A stretch of 25,308 nt of DNA. Source: Gemmatimonas sp. Lineage in GTDB: Bacteria > Gemmatimonadota > Gemmatimonadetes > Gemmatimonadales > Gemmatimonadaceae. The stretch is from the NCBI RefSeq assembly GCF_031426495.1, contig NZ_JANPLK010000081.1, positions 1-25,308 of the forward strand, given 5' to 3'. The stretch's first letter is position 1. Each line of letters starts with the position of its first letter. Below are positions 8,126 through 16,055 of this stretch, piece after piece. The notes beneath the pieces were generated by a model. It was not told where the DNA came from and ran no database searches. It worked only from the letters and a program-made list of their open reading frames with translations. The position numbers were made by a program, and so were the translations under genes.

Positions 8126-9595
8126 GTGAGCCAGCGTTCGGTGCATCGGCCATGGCGTGGTTCGGCGTGGATCTTCGCGGCGGAGTTGTTGATCCTCCCG
8201 ACCGGGTTGGTGACGGCGGGATTTCTGACGCGACGACTGGGCCCCGAGGAATACGGCCTGTTAACGCTCGCCGCCACGGCGATGGCGTGGCTGCAGTGGA
8301 CGGCCAGTTCAATGTTGGCGCGCGCATCGAATCGTGCGATCGCAGCGGTGGGCGACTGGCGGCCGGTGGCGGCGGAAGCAATGCACCTGCATCTGCTCGC
8401 GGGTGGCGGCCTCGGGTTACTGTTGTTCGTCGTCGCGCCATGGATGTCGGTGTCGCTCGGACACCCCGTGCTTACGCCGACGCTGCGATTGCTTGCGCTG
8501 GAGCTGCCGGTCCTCGTGCTCGTGCAGGGATATCGTGGCGTGCTCGTCGCGAATGGCGACCACACGTGGGTTTCGCTGATCTCGGCCGTGCGATGGATCG
8601 TGCGCATGCTCGCGGTCTTGGGCCTGGTGAGTCTGGGCTGGTCGATCACGGGCGCGGTGACCGGCATGGTGCTGTCGAGTGTTGCGGCGCTGCTGATGTC
8701 ACGATGGCGCGTCGGCGCACTGCATCGCGCCGAGCCGTCGGCGCGCGGGGCGGTTCGACTCGGCCTGCTCACCATGGCGGCGCCGATCGCGATGGCCGCG
8801 ATCGGCTCCCGGCTCTTCGAACGCGCCGACCTGTTTTTGTTGGCGGCGCTTGGCAGCACGGCCACCAGTCTCGGGCACTACGGAGCGGCGCAGAATCTCA
8901 CGATCGTGTTGTCGCTGCTCACGGGTGCGGTGTCGCCCGTGGTACTGGCGACCGTAACGCGCATGCGGCGTGATGGAAGCGGGGCCGACGTGCGCCGACT
9001 CCAGGTGGACGTGCTGCGACTGCCGTTTCTCGTGTTGCCCTTCGCCGCGCTGGCGGCGGGCGCGGCGCCGGAAATCATGCGCGTGATTTACGGCGCCGAG
9101 TTCCTGGATGCGGCCGCACCGTTTGGGCTGCTCATCGTCGGGGCCACGGCGCTCATCGCCGTATCGGTGTCGACGGTGCTGCTGGTCGCGTCCGATCGCG
9201 CGTGGTACGTCGTTGGCCTGACCGCGCCGATGCTCGTTGCCCTCGTGGTGTGCGCGCTGGTGCTGGTGCCTCGGTATGGTACGACGGGAGCCGCGCTTGC
9301 GTCCGTGCTCGTGTCGTCGGCAGCTGCCAGCGTTGGGCAGCTGCTGGTAGAGCGGCATGAAGGCGTCCATGTTCCGCTACGCACGGTGGTCGTGGCGGGC
9401 GGTCTCGCGCTGGTCGCCTACGCGGCCGGTGCGGCGTGGCCTGCCTCGACGGCCGTCGGCACCGTCGCAAAGCTCGTCGTGATCTGCATCGCGCTGGTAT
9501 CGGCGCTGCTCCTGCTTCGGGAGATTCCCACGCATCTGCTGCCCTTCGTCGCCGCGCCCGTCGAGTCGGCGAACCCGGCAGCATCCGCCCCATGA
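8126..9595 (+). CDS. Polysaccharide flippase (Wzx-like, MOP superfamily)
   Basis: 489 aa, almost entirely hydrophobic with about 12-14 predicted membrane helices. The start has the family look: a basic amphipathic N-terminus, then FAAELLILPTGLVTAGFLTRRLGPEEYGLLTLA, where RRLGPEEYG matches the conserved loop of Wzx/MATE-type exporters. These proteins move lipid-linked oligosaccharides across the inner membrane. The GTG at 8126 follows GGGGGCGG about 7 nt upstream. The gene starts 40 nt after the GT4 gene and overlaps the GT2 gene by 4 nt (ATGA), so the three are probably one operon. Confidence 0.88.
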   Translation: MSQRSVHRPWRGSAWIFAAELLILPTGLVTAGFLTRRLGPEEYGLLTLAATAMAWLQWTASSMLARASNRAIAAVGDWRPVAAEAMHLHLLAGGGLGLLLFVVAPWMSVSLGHPVLTPTLRLLALELPVLVLVQGYRGVLVANGDHTWVSLISAVRWIVRMLAVLGLVSLGWSITGAVTGMVLSSVAALLMSRWRVGALHRAEPSARGAVRLGLLTMAAPIAMAAIGSRLFERADLFLLAALGSTATSLGHYGAAQNLTIVLSLLTGAVSPVVLATVTRMRRDGSGADVRRLQVDVLRLPFLVLPFAALAAGAAPEIMRVIYGAEFLDAAAPFGLLIVGATALIAVSVSTVLLVASDRAWYVVGLTAPMLVALVVCALVLVPRYGTTGAALASVLVSSAAASVGQLLVERHEGVHVPLRTVVVAGGLALVAYAAGAAWPASTAVGTVAKLVVICIALVSALLLLREIPTHLLPFVAAPVESANPAASAP

Positions 9596-10479
9596 CGTCC
9601 CCGCGCTTCTCCGTCATCATCCCCACCCGCGCCCGTCTGCCGCAGCTGCGTCGATGCCTTACGGCACTCGCGGCGCAAACGCTTGCGCGCGATGACTTCG
9701 AAGTCGTCATCGTCAACGACGGCTCGCCGCCCTTACCCAACGACGAAATCGAGGCGTTCCGCCAGCGACTCACAATCCGCTCCATCCGTCAGGAGTGGGG
9801 CGGTCCCGCCGCAGCGCGCAACACCGGTATCCGCGAGGCGCAGGGCGAGTGTTTGGCGTTCACCGACGACGACTGCGCGCCGGCGCCCACCTGGCTGGCC
9901 ACCATCGATGCGGCGTTGCGCGCCACACCGAACGCGCTGGTCGGTGGTCACGTGCGCAACGCGCTCGACGAGAACGTGTTCTCTGAAGCCAGCCAGCTGC
10001 TGATCGATTTTCTGTACGATCGGTTCGACTCGGCGGCCACTCGTGGTCCGCGATTCTTTACATCCAACAACTTCGCCGGGGCGACCGCGTCGTTCCGGAC
10101 GATCGGCGGCTTCGATACCACGTTCCGGCTTCCGGCGGGTGAAGACCGTGATCTCACCGATCGCTGGCAGGCGGCCGGCTGGCCGCACGTGTACGCCCGT
10201 GAGGCGCTCGTGCAGCATCATCACGTGATGAGCTTCCGCAGCTATACGCGCCAGCATCTGAATTACGGCCGTGGCGCGTGGACCTTTCATCAGGCGCGCG
10301 CGAAACGGCAGACCGGCGTGCGGGAAACCGAATCACCGGGATTCTACGCGGCGCTGTTGGGCTATCCGCTGCAGCGCGGGCGCACGCGCCGGCCAGTGGT
10401 GCAGGTGGCGCTGCTGGCCTGGTCTCAGGGGGTGAATGCACTGGGCTACTTTCTCGAGAAAGCGCGCTCGCGGGCGTAA
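9592..10479 (+). CDS. Glycosyltransferase family 2 (GT-A fold)
   Basis: 295 aa. FSVIIPTRARLPQLRRCL and VVIVNDGSPP form the nucleotide-sugar-binding start. GPAAARNTGI leads to FTDDDC (the metal-binding DXD-type motif, residues ~90), and AGEDRDLTDRWQAAG supplies the acidic catalytic-base region (ED, ~183). This is the usual layout of inverting GT2 enzymes. The C-terminal tail has His-rich VQHHH and a short hydrophobic stretch. The start codon overlaps the flippase stop as ATGA, indicating translational coupling, so a longer in-frame extension to 9436 is rejected. Its 3' end overlaps the convergent SARP gene by 34 nt. Confidence 0.92.
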   Translation: MTSPRFSVIIPTRARLPQLRRCLTALAAQTLARDDFEVVIVNDGSPPLPNDEIEAFRQRLTIRSIRQEWGGPAAARNTGIREAQGECLAFTDDDCAPAPTWLATIDAALRATPNALVGGHVRNALDENVFSEASQLLIDFLYDRFDSAATRGPRFFTSNNFAGATASFRTIGGFDTTFRLPAGEDRDLTDRWQAAGWPHVYAREALVQHHHVMSFRSYTRQHLNYGRGAWTFHQARAKRQTGVRETESPGFYAALLGYPLQRGRTRRPVVQVALLAWSQGVNALGYFLEKARSRA

Positions 10480-13295
10480 ACGTCCCATCGCGTAGCTGCG
10501 GCGGTGTCTCCGTCCGCGCGCGCGAGCTGCGCGGCAATCTGTGGTGCCACGAGCTGCACGAGCGTGCCTTCCCAGCCGAACGAAAACCGCGTCTGCGCGA
10601 TCGCTTCGTAGCGCTGTCGGGCCTGCGCGCGGTTGCCGCTTCTCTCCACGGCGTAGGCGATGGATTCGTAACTGATCACCGTGCTGTCACCCGATGCGCC
10701 GGCCGTCGCCAGCCGCACGCCTTCCGCGGGCTTGCCCCGTGCTACCGCCAGTTCACTCTCGAGTAGCTGGCGCGCCGCGCGATGCGTGGGATTGGCCGCA
10801 ATGCTGCGTGCGCGCAGCGTATCCAGCAACTCGCTGGCGCCGGATATGTTGCCGGAGCGCGCCAGCAGCTGGCCCGCCCAGTACAACGCTGTCGGCTCGG
10901 TGACGGCGCGTGACACCGCCAGCACGCGCGCGCGTTCGCGCGTCGCCTCAGCGCTCGCGCCGAGCATGCGCCATGCCTGCACGAGCAGCAGGCGGCCGCG
11001 CAGTTCACTCAACGGTTGCTTCAATCGCACGGTGGCGTCGATCGCGCGCTGCAGTGGTGCGATCGCGTCGCGCGGTTGTCCGCGCCAGATCGCCAGCATG
11101 CCGAGCGAGCGATTACCCCGTGCGGCCACACCAGGTTCTCCTGCCAGCGCCCGCGTAAAGATGCGCGCGGCGGAGTCGGCGCGACCGGATTCTACCAGCA
11201 GCGATCCGTATGCCTGCAACATGCCGGCTTCGTCCAGCGCCCGCGGCACGAGCCTGAACCCGGCAGCGTAGGCGCGCAGTGATCGGTCATAGCTGCCAGG
11301 CGAACCGATCACGCGGTACGAGGCGCCCAGGTTGAACCACGCGTTGTCGTCGGTCGAGTCCCGACGTAAGAGTGACTCGTATTGCGCGATGGCCTGTGCA
11401 TACTTTCGCGCCCGGAACAGGTCGTAGGCGTGCGCGCTCATGGTACCGACGTCCTCGGGGTGCGCGGCCAGCCACCGCGCTCGAATCGATGCCGCCTGCT
11501 CCGGTTGGGCGCGCCACCGGGCGATAGACGCCGACGCAATCATCTGCTCACGCGGCGTGAGTCGCGACAGGAAGCGCTCAGCCATGAGGAAGGCCCGCTC
11601 GCTACCCAACGGATCATTGGTCCACGCATGCACGGCGCCGAGTTGCGCCCAGGCAAGCGCGAATGAGCTGTCGGCCAGAACGGCTTTCTCCAGCGCTGCG
11701 CGCGCTGCGCCGTAGTCGGACCGATTGAACGCGTCGAGTCCGGTCGCGTAGTAGCGCAACGCGGCCAGTGATGTTGTGGTCGCGTCGGGGAGCGGCGGAT
11801 TGGTGCGGCCCTGTTTCGCCGTTTCGCCGAACTGGTGACGCGCCTGTCGGACCACATCGTCGATCGCGCGCAGCAGCTGCGTGGAATCGACTGGTTCGGT
11901 CTGAAAGGTGGCGACGGCTTGTCCATCCACCGGATTCACGATGCGTGTCGCCACGCGAAAGCGTGGGCCAAGCGCCACGACGATCGGTACGACGACCGCG
12001 GCGGCACCGCTCCGCTGCGCGACGTCGCGGGCGCGCATTTCGGTGAAGGGGGCACCGTCGGTTCGTGTCGAGTCGCCGAGCGGTGACGACATGGCCCGCA
12101 GCGACCGCACGCGATCGGCCGACAGCACCCGCACTGTGCGGGCGTCACCAAGCGCGGTCGATACCGCCACGGAGACGGCGGCGCCGAGACCGGCGTCTCC
12201 GGTCGAGTTCTCGGCGTCGGTCACGACCACCAGAGTCGGCGTAGGGAGCACGTCGGCTGACGCGCCGAACGACGCGCCAAACCAGCGCCCGACGAATCGC
12301 GCATTGGCGGCGGCAGCCACCAACAGAATCGATGCCGCGATGGCAAGGCGCCGGCGTGGGGCGGCGCGCCTCGGTGTCGCCGTGGTTGAGGCCGTGGGCT
12401 CCGCCGCAACGGCCGTCGGCTCCACCGCAACGACCGTCGGCTCCGCGACGTCGACGATGAGTCGGTCGGTCATCGCCTCGTCAGCCGGTGGCATCCGGTT
12501 GCTGGGACTCGGCTTGTCGCGCTCGACCGCCTCTCGTATGCGGGTGATGACGGCGACGATCTCGGGCTCGGGAGCGAACTCGTACTCGCGGTCGAGGTGG
12601 TCGCGATACGCGGTAAACTGTTCGAGGGTGAGCCGGTGCGCGTCGCGCGTGCCGGGGGCGGCCAGGGCTGTGAACCAGTGCACGGCGGCGTTCGTATCGA
12701 GGGGACACTCGTCGAGCCACCGCCGGGCGATCGCCGCCACGTCGCCGCTCCGTCCCTGAGCGGTCTGTTGCGCGCACTCGCTGGCGCAGGCGAATGCGAT
12801 GCGCTCGCGCAGGCGTTCGCGCTCGCGCATGGCCCAATCATCGAATCGCGGGGCGCGCTCGACGTACACCCCGTCGAGGAACGGGCCCCCGTAATAGGCA
12901 ATGGCCGTCTGCCACGCGCCGCCGTCGACCGCGGCGGAGAAGACGGCGGCGTCGACGCGTACGGGCGCGCCTGGCGAGAGGCTCAGCTCCTGGGCGCGGG
13001 AGGCGATGGCGTCTCGGCCGAGGATGCTGCGGAGATACGACAACGCCTCGGCGAGTGAATGGCGCGCCCGCACTGGATCACGGTCGCTCCACAAGAAGTC
13101 GGCGAGCGTGTCGCGCGACAGCGGCCGCTCGGAGAGCGCCAGGACGGTGAGCACGGCGAGGACGCGCTTTCGGGCGTTCAACGCGTCGGCCTGCAGCCCG
13201 TCGCCATCACGGGCGGCGGCACCGGCGGTGATACGCAGGCCTCCCAGCGTGACGAGGTCGAATCGTGCCGACGAATCGGCCGGGCTCATGGGCAT
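10446..13295 (-). CDS. SARP/BTAD transcriptional regulator with membrane segment and TPR domain
   Basis: 949 aa. Residues ~12-100 form an OmpR-type winged-helix DNA-binding domain (FDLVTLGGLRI, then RKRVLAVLTVLALSERPLSRDTLADFLW). Residues ~100-245 form a bacterial transcriptional activation domain (FDDWAMRERERLRERIA). A Pro/Thr linker follows and a single hydrophobic helix lies at ~315-333 (LAIAASILLVAAAANARF). Residues ~345-490 resemble the TolB-N/FlgO-like region (GAAAVVVPIVVALGPRFRVATRI) and the rest is TPR-like helical repeats. The topology implies a cytoplasmic DNA-binding half tethered to the membrane with an outer TPR half. The frame opens further upstream with TTG at 13334; ATG at 13295 is preferred, and ATG at 13289 is also possible. 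It diverges from the lipoprotein gene, a plausible target. Confidence 0.85.
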   Translation of the reverse strand: MPMSPADSSARFDLVTLGGLRITAGAAARDGDGLQADALNARKRVLAVLTVLALSERPLSRDTLADFLWSDRDPVRARHSLAEALSYLRSILGRDAIASRAQELSLSPGAPVRVDAAVFSAAVDGGAWQTAIAYYGGPFLDGVYVERAPRFDDWAMRERERLRERIAFACASECAQQTAQGRSGDVAAIARRWLDECPLDTNAAVHWFTALAAPGTRDAHRLTLEQFTAYRDHLDREYEFAPEPEIVAVITRIREAVERDKPSPSNRMPPADEAMTDRLIVDVAEPTVVAVEPTAVAAEPTASTTATPRRAAPRRRLAIAASILLVAAAANARFVGRWFGASFGASADVLPTPTLVVVTDAENSTGDAGLGAAVSVAVSTALGDARTVRVLSADRVRSLRAMSSPLGDSTRTDGAPFTEMRARDVAQRSGAAAVVVPIVVALGPRFRVATRIVNPVDGQAVATFQTEPVDSTQLLRAIDDVVRQARHQFGETAKQGRTNPPLPDATTTSLAALRYYATGLDAFNRSDYGAARAALEKAVLADSSFALAWAQLGAVHAWTNDPLGSERAFLMAERFLSRLTPREQMIASASIARWRAQPEQAASIRARWLAAHPEDVGTMSAHAYDLFRARKYAQAIAQYESLLRRDSTDDNAWFNLGASYRVIGSPGSYDRSLRAYAAGFRLVPRALDEAGMLQAYGSLLVESGRADSAARIFTRALAGEPGVAARGNRSLGMLAIWRGQPRDAIAPLQRAIDATVRLKQPLSELRGRLLLVQAWRMLGASAEATRERARVLAVSRAVTEPTALYWAGQLLARSGNISGASELLDTLRARSIAANPTHRAARQLLESELAVARGKPAEGVRLATAGASGDSTVISYESIAYAVERSGNRAQARQRYEAIAQTRFSFGWEGTLVQLVAPQIAAQLARADGDTAAATRWDVYARERAFSRK
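12397..12449 (-). repeat. 21-nt tandem repeat in the SARP linker
   Basis: Two full 21-nt units (12397-12417, 12418-12438) differ at two bases, and a partial third follows. They encode the EPTAVA-type linker before the membrane helix. The period is a multiple of 3, so copy changes would alter linker length without breaking the frame. Confidence 0.7.
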
Positions 13296-13300
13296 GCGGA

Positions 13301-13328
13301 ATGATAGGGCGCGGAGATCAGAGAGCAA
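13301..13328 (-). promoter_or_regulatory. Candidate promoter of the SARP gene, leaderless
   Basis: On the minus strand TTGCTC (13323-13328) and TATCAT (13301-13306) are separated by 16 nt. Only 5 nt separate TATCAT from the ATG at 13295, so the transcript would begin at or next to the start codon. No Shine-Dalgarno is present, which agrees. Inferred from consensus matching only. Confidence 0.4.
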
Positions 13329-13492
13329 TCGCAAACGCTGGTGCCGTATGCGTTTGACAATGGACGCACGCGACCGACCGCCGTTTCAAGAGCATTTGAG
13401 GACGAGTCGCAATGATGTGGCTGTTCCGAGCCGCGCGCTCGCGCGACTCACGGATCGCTCTCATCTCTCGCTCACCTGGATTAGGAGTTTGC

Positions 13493-14215
13493 ATGACGTC
13501 ATTCCGTCCGGCCGTATTGGCCATGACCGCCGTCGCCGCCGTGCTGGTCGTTGGCTGTTCGTCCCCGCTGCCCACCGATCTAGCGACCGTCAATGACGCT
13601 GGTACGAACGGGGGCAGTGCGCTGTTCGCGAGGAAGCCACAACCCGTTCGCAATCTGGCGGATTATCAGGAAGGCCCAAGCATGACGGCGATCACCGGAT
13701 GCGTCTCGGACGTCGATGGGTGCGTGCCGCAGCTGACGATCTTCCCGTCATCGGTGTCGCAGATTCTGGGACAGACGTTCACGGCCACCGCCAATGTCAC
13801 GTTGGGCTTCGTCGGGCTGCCGGTGTTGTGCGATGCATCGGGAACCCAATTGCGTGTGCAGATTCGCACTGGTGGGCTCACGGGCGCGGTGCTCAGCGAC
13901 GACGTCGTCACGGTGCCGACCACCAATGAGTTCGGGCAGCCACGCACGTTGCGCGATTTTCACGCGATTCCGGTTGGCACCGGAGCTGGTGTGCCCCTGC
14001 GCCGCGGACGTGTGTACGGCGTGACGCTCGAAGCGGTGGCGACGGCACCGTCGTACTCGACGTACTGCAACGTGCCCGCAGGCTTCGCCGGCTCGGGTGA
14101 TCTGTATGCCGGCGGTCAGGGCTTCCAGCTGCAGGCGGGCTTTCCGTGGACATCGGTGAGCGTGTTCGATCCCACCATTGGTAACGACCTCCCGTTTATC
14201 GCATGGGTGAAGTAG
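13493..14215 (+). CDS. Predicted lipoprotein of unknown function
   Basis: 240 aa. A lipoprotein signal peptide ends in LVVGC with lipidated Cys22 followed by SSP. The mature part is beta-rich and contains Cys pairs in GCVSDVDGCVP, VLCDASG and STYCNVP that could form disulfides outside the cytoplasm. No known domain was recognised. Its pattern (LGQTFTATANVTLGF, later RRGRVYGVTLEAVA) suggests an immunoglobulin-like beta sandwich, but this is a guess. AGGAG at 13483-13487 sits 5 nt before the ATG at 13493, so the longer frame from 13412 is rejected. It is divergent from the SARP regulator and ends 6 nt before the convergent TetR gene. Confidence 0.75.
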   Translation: MTSFRPAVLAMTAVAAVLVVGCSSPLPTDLATVNDAGTNGGSALFARKPQPVRNLADYQEGPSMTAITGCVSDVDGCVPQLTIFPSSVSQILGQTFTATANVTLGFVGLPVLCDASGTQLRVQIRTGGLTGAVLSDDVVTVPTTNEFGQPRTLRDFHAIPVGTGAGVPLRRGRVYGVTLEAVATAPSYSTYCNVPAGFAGSGDLYAGGQGFQLQAGFPWTSVSVFDPTIGNDLPFIAWVK

Positions 14216-14221
14216 TCCCGA

Positions 14222-14848
14222 TTAGGGCGCCGGCCACGCCTGCATCGTAGTCTCCACAATCTTGAGCAGCTTGTCGCGCGAGGCGCCGTCGCGAGCGAGG
14301 GTCGACATGCCCTGAATGACGGCCATGGTCAGGGCCGCAAGCGCGGTGGCGTCGGCGTAGTCGGGCAAGACGCCGTGATCGATGTCGTGGGCGATTGTTT
14401 TCCGCAGTCGCTGCTCGATGCCGCGGCGGATGGTGGCCAGCTGCTCCTTCACATCCGTCGCGGCTTCCGAGCAGCTGATGGCGGAGCTGGCCAGCAGGCA
14501 TCCGGGCGGCGTGTGCTTGCCGGTGAACGCGCGCGCGGACATGCGGAGCAGGTCGTGTGCGGCTTCGCGCGCGGTGGCCGCATCGGCAATGATCGTTGCC
14601 GACGTGACCGGCCCCGACAGGTAGCGGTCGAGCGCCTCGAAGAACAGCGCCTTCTTGTCGCCGAACGCGCCGTACAGACTGGGCGGAGAAATGCCCATGG
14701 CGGCGGTGAGTTCGCTCAGCGACGTGGACTCGTAGCCGTGCCGCCAGAACAACAGCATCGCCTGGTCGAGGGCGGCGTCGCGATCGAACGACCGGGGCCG
14801 TCCGGGACGGGGCGCCGGGCCGGTCGCGGGAGCGTTGGTGTGTTCCAT
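14222..14848 (-). CDS. TetR/AcrR family transcriptional repressor
   Basis: 208 aa. After a disordered Pro-rich start, RPRSFDRDAALDQAMLLFWRHGYESTSL is the first part of the TetR DNA-binding domain. The helix-turn-helix is at ~42-66 (LSELTAAMGISPPSLYGAFGDKKALF). The remaining helices form the ligand-binding and dimer domain; PPGCLLASSAI is common in the TetR_C group that regulates oxidoreductases. An in-frame GTG at 14857 lies 3 codons upstream; both codons fall inside the operator. The divergent aldo/keto reductase is the obvious target. Autoregulation is likely because the same palindrome covers its own start. Confidence 0.92.
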   Translation of the reverse strand: MEHTNAPATGPAPRPGRPRSFDRDAALDQAMLLFWRHGYESTSLSELTAAMGISPPSLYGAFGDKKALFFEALDRYLSGPVTSATIIADAATAREAAHDLLRMSARAFTGKHTPPGCLLASSAISCSEAATDVKEQLATIRRGIEQRLRKTIAHDIDHGVLPDYADATALAALTMAVIQGMSTLARDGASRDKLLKIVETTMQAWPAP

Positions 14849-14859
14849 AGTGTTCACTA
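14848..14859. promoter_or_regulatory. TetR operator copy 1, over the tetR-type gene start
   Basis: TAGTGTTCACTA is an inverted repeat (TAGTG/CACTA). The 14-nt string CATAGTGTTCACTA recurs exactly 55 bp away at 14901-14914. This copy covers the predicted transcription and translation start of the repressor gene. Confidence 0.75.
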
Positions 14860-14886
14860 ATAAACAGACTTGACGGGCGCCGGCAA
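14859..14886 (-). promoter_or_regulatory. Candidate promoter of the TetR gene
   Basis: On the minus strand TTGCCG (14881-14886) and TTTATT (14859-14864) are 16 nt apart. The expected transcription start falls inside operator copy 1, a few bases before the start codon, so the mRNA would have almost no leader. Confidence 0.5.
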
Positions 14887-14898
14887 GGTGCGTATGGT
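14870..14898 (+). promoter_or_regulatory. Sigma-70-type promoter of the aldo/keto reductase gene
   Basis: TTGACG (14870-14875) and TATGGT (14893-14898) are separated by 17 nt. The predicted start near 14905 lies within operator copy 2, so bound repressor would block transcription. Confidence 0.6.
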
Positions 14899-14901
14899 TT
14901 C

Positions 14902-14915
14902 ATAGTGTTCACTAT
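14902..14915. promoter_or_regulatory. TetR operator copy 2, at the reductase +1
   Basis: ATAGTG-TT-CACTAT is a perfect 6-nt inverted repeat, extended outward by TTT/AAA past one mismatch. It is the better of the two copies and sits immediately downstream of the reductase -10. Confidence 0.78.
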
Positions 14916-14933
14916 AAAACCTACGGGAGTAGT

Positions 14934-16055
14934 ATGTCGCTGACCGATGTGCGTACGCTAGGCCGTTCGGGGCTGGTCGTGAGCCCGCTGTCACTGGGCA
15001 CGATGACCTTTGGCGCCGAGCGCTGGGGATCGGCGGAGCAGGGCTCGCGCGCGGTGTTCGACGCGTACGTGGACGCGGGCGGCAACTGCATCGATACCGC
15101 CGACGTGTACTCCGGTGGCCGCAGTGAAGAAATGGTGGGCCGGTTCATCGAGGAACGCGGGCTTCGTGACCAAATCGTACTGGCCACCAAGGCTGGCTTC
15201 TCGCGGGCGCGCGGCAACGTGAATGCCGGCGGCAATGGGGCCAAGAATCTGTACGCGGCGCTGGATCGTTCGCTGTCGCGATTGCGCACCGACTACGTGG
15301 ACCTCTACTGGATCCACATCTGGGATATGATCACGCCAGCGGAAGAAGTGCTGCACACGATGGACGCGCTGGTCACGTCGGGGAAGGTGCGCTACTTCGG
15401 TATCTCGAACGCGCCGGCGTGGTATATCGCACAGCTGGCGGTGCTCGCAGCCGAACGCGATCGTGCGGTGCCGATTGCGCTGCAGCACGAATACTCGTTG
15501 GTGGAGCGACACGTCGAACAGGAAGTGCTGCCGGCGGCGCGCACGCTGGGCATGGGATTGTTGGCGTGGAGTCCGCTGGGCGGTGGCCTGCTCACGGGCA
15601 AGTATCGCCGCGAGGAGGTCGCGGCAACGCAGGGCGTGGGTTTTGCGCTGCCCGATACGTCGGCGAGCGCGTCGGCCGCTCCGTCGGTGGAAAGCGACGG
15701 TCGCTTGAACGGCGCCAATCCGTTTGGCGATACCAAGTTCTCCGACCGCAACTGGGACATTCTCGATACCGTCGTCGCCGTGGCGCAGGAGCTCGAATGC
15801 ACGCCAGCGCAGGTGGCGCTGCGCTGGTCGTCGCAGCAGCCCACCGTGGCGGGATTGATCATTGGCGCGAGTCGTGTGTCGCAGCTGCGGGAGAACATTG
15901 CCGCGCTCGATGTGATGTTGAGTGCCGATCAGTTGGCGCGGCTCGATGCGGCGAGCGCGATCGTGCCCACCTATCCCGCCACCGTGGCGTCGCCGGCCAT
16001 CCACCGCATGCTGTTCGGCGGACACGCGGTGACGTCGTGGGATCGCTACCGGTAG
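14934..16055 (+). CDS. Aldo/keto reductase
   Basis: 373 aa, the (beta/alpha)8 NADPH-dependent reductase family. The catalytic tetrad is complete: Asp54 and Tyr59 in NCIDTADVYSGG, Lys86 in LATKAG and His128 in LYWIHIWD. GRSEEMVGRFI and the C-terminal SQQPTVAGLIIGASRVSQLREN (cofactor phosphate site) are typical of the YajO/YdhF-like branch, which is somewhat longer than classical 320-aa members. It would reduce aldehydes or ketones in the cytoplasm; the substrate is unknown. GGGAG at 14925-14929 sits 4 nt before the ATG. Control by the divergent TetR protein is strongly suggested, so a carbonyl or electrophile may be the inducer. The 3' end overlaps dnaE2 by 10 nt on the opposite strand. Confidence 0.94.
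   Translation: MSLTDVRTLGRSGLVVSPLSLGTMTFGAERWGSAEQGSRAVFDAYVDAGGNCIDTADVYSGGRSEEMVGRFIEERGLRDQIVLATKAGFSRARGNVNAGGNGAKNLYAALDRSLSRLRTDYVDLYWIHIWDMITPAEEVLHTMDALVTSGKVRYFGISNAPAWYIAQLAVLAAERDRAVPIALQHEYSLVERHVEQEVLPAARTLGMGLLAWSPLGGGLLTGKYRREEVAATQGVGFALPDTSASASAAPSVESDGRLNGANPFGDTKFSDRNWDILDTVVAVAQELECTPAQVALRWSSQQPTVAGLIIGASRVSQLRENIAALDVMLSADQLARLDAASAIVPTYPATVASPAIHRMLFGGHAVTSWDRYR

Noticed and set aside
13354..13359. Perfect TTGACA upstream of the lipoprotein gene
   Set aside because: No acceptable -10 follows at 15-19 nt, so it was not called a promoter.
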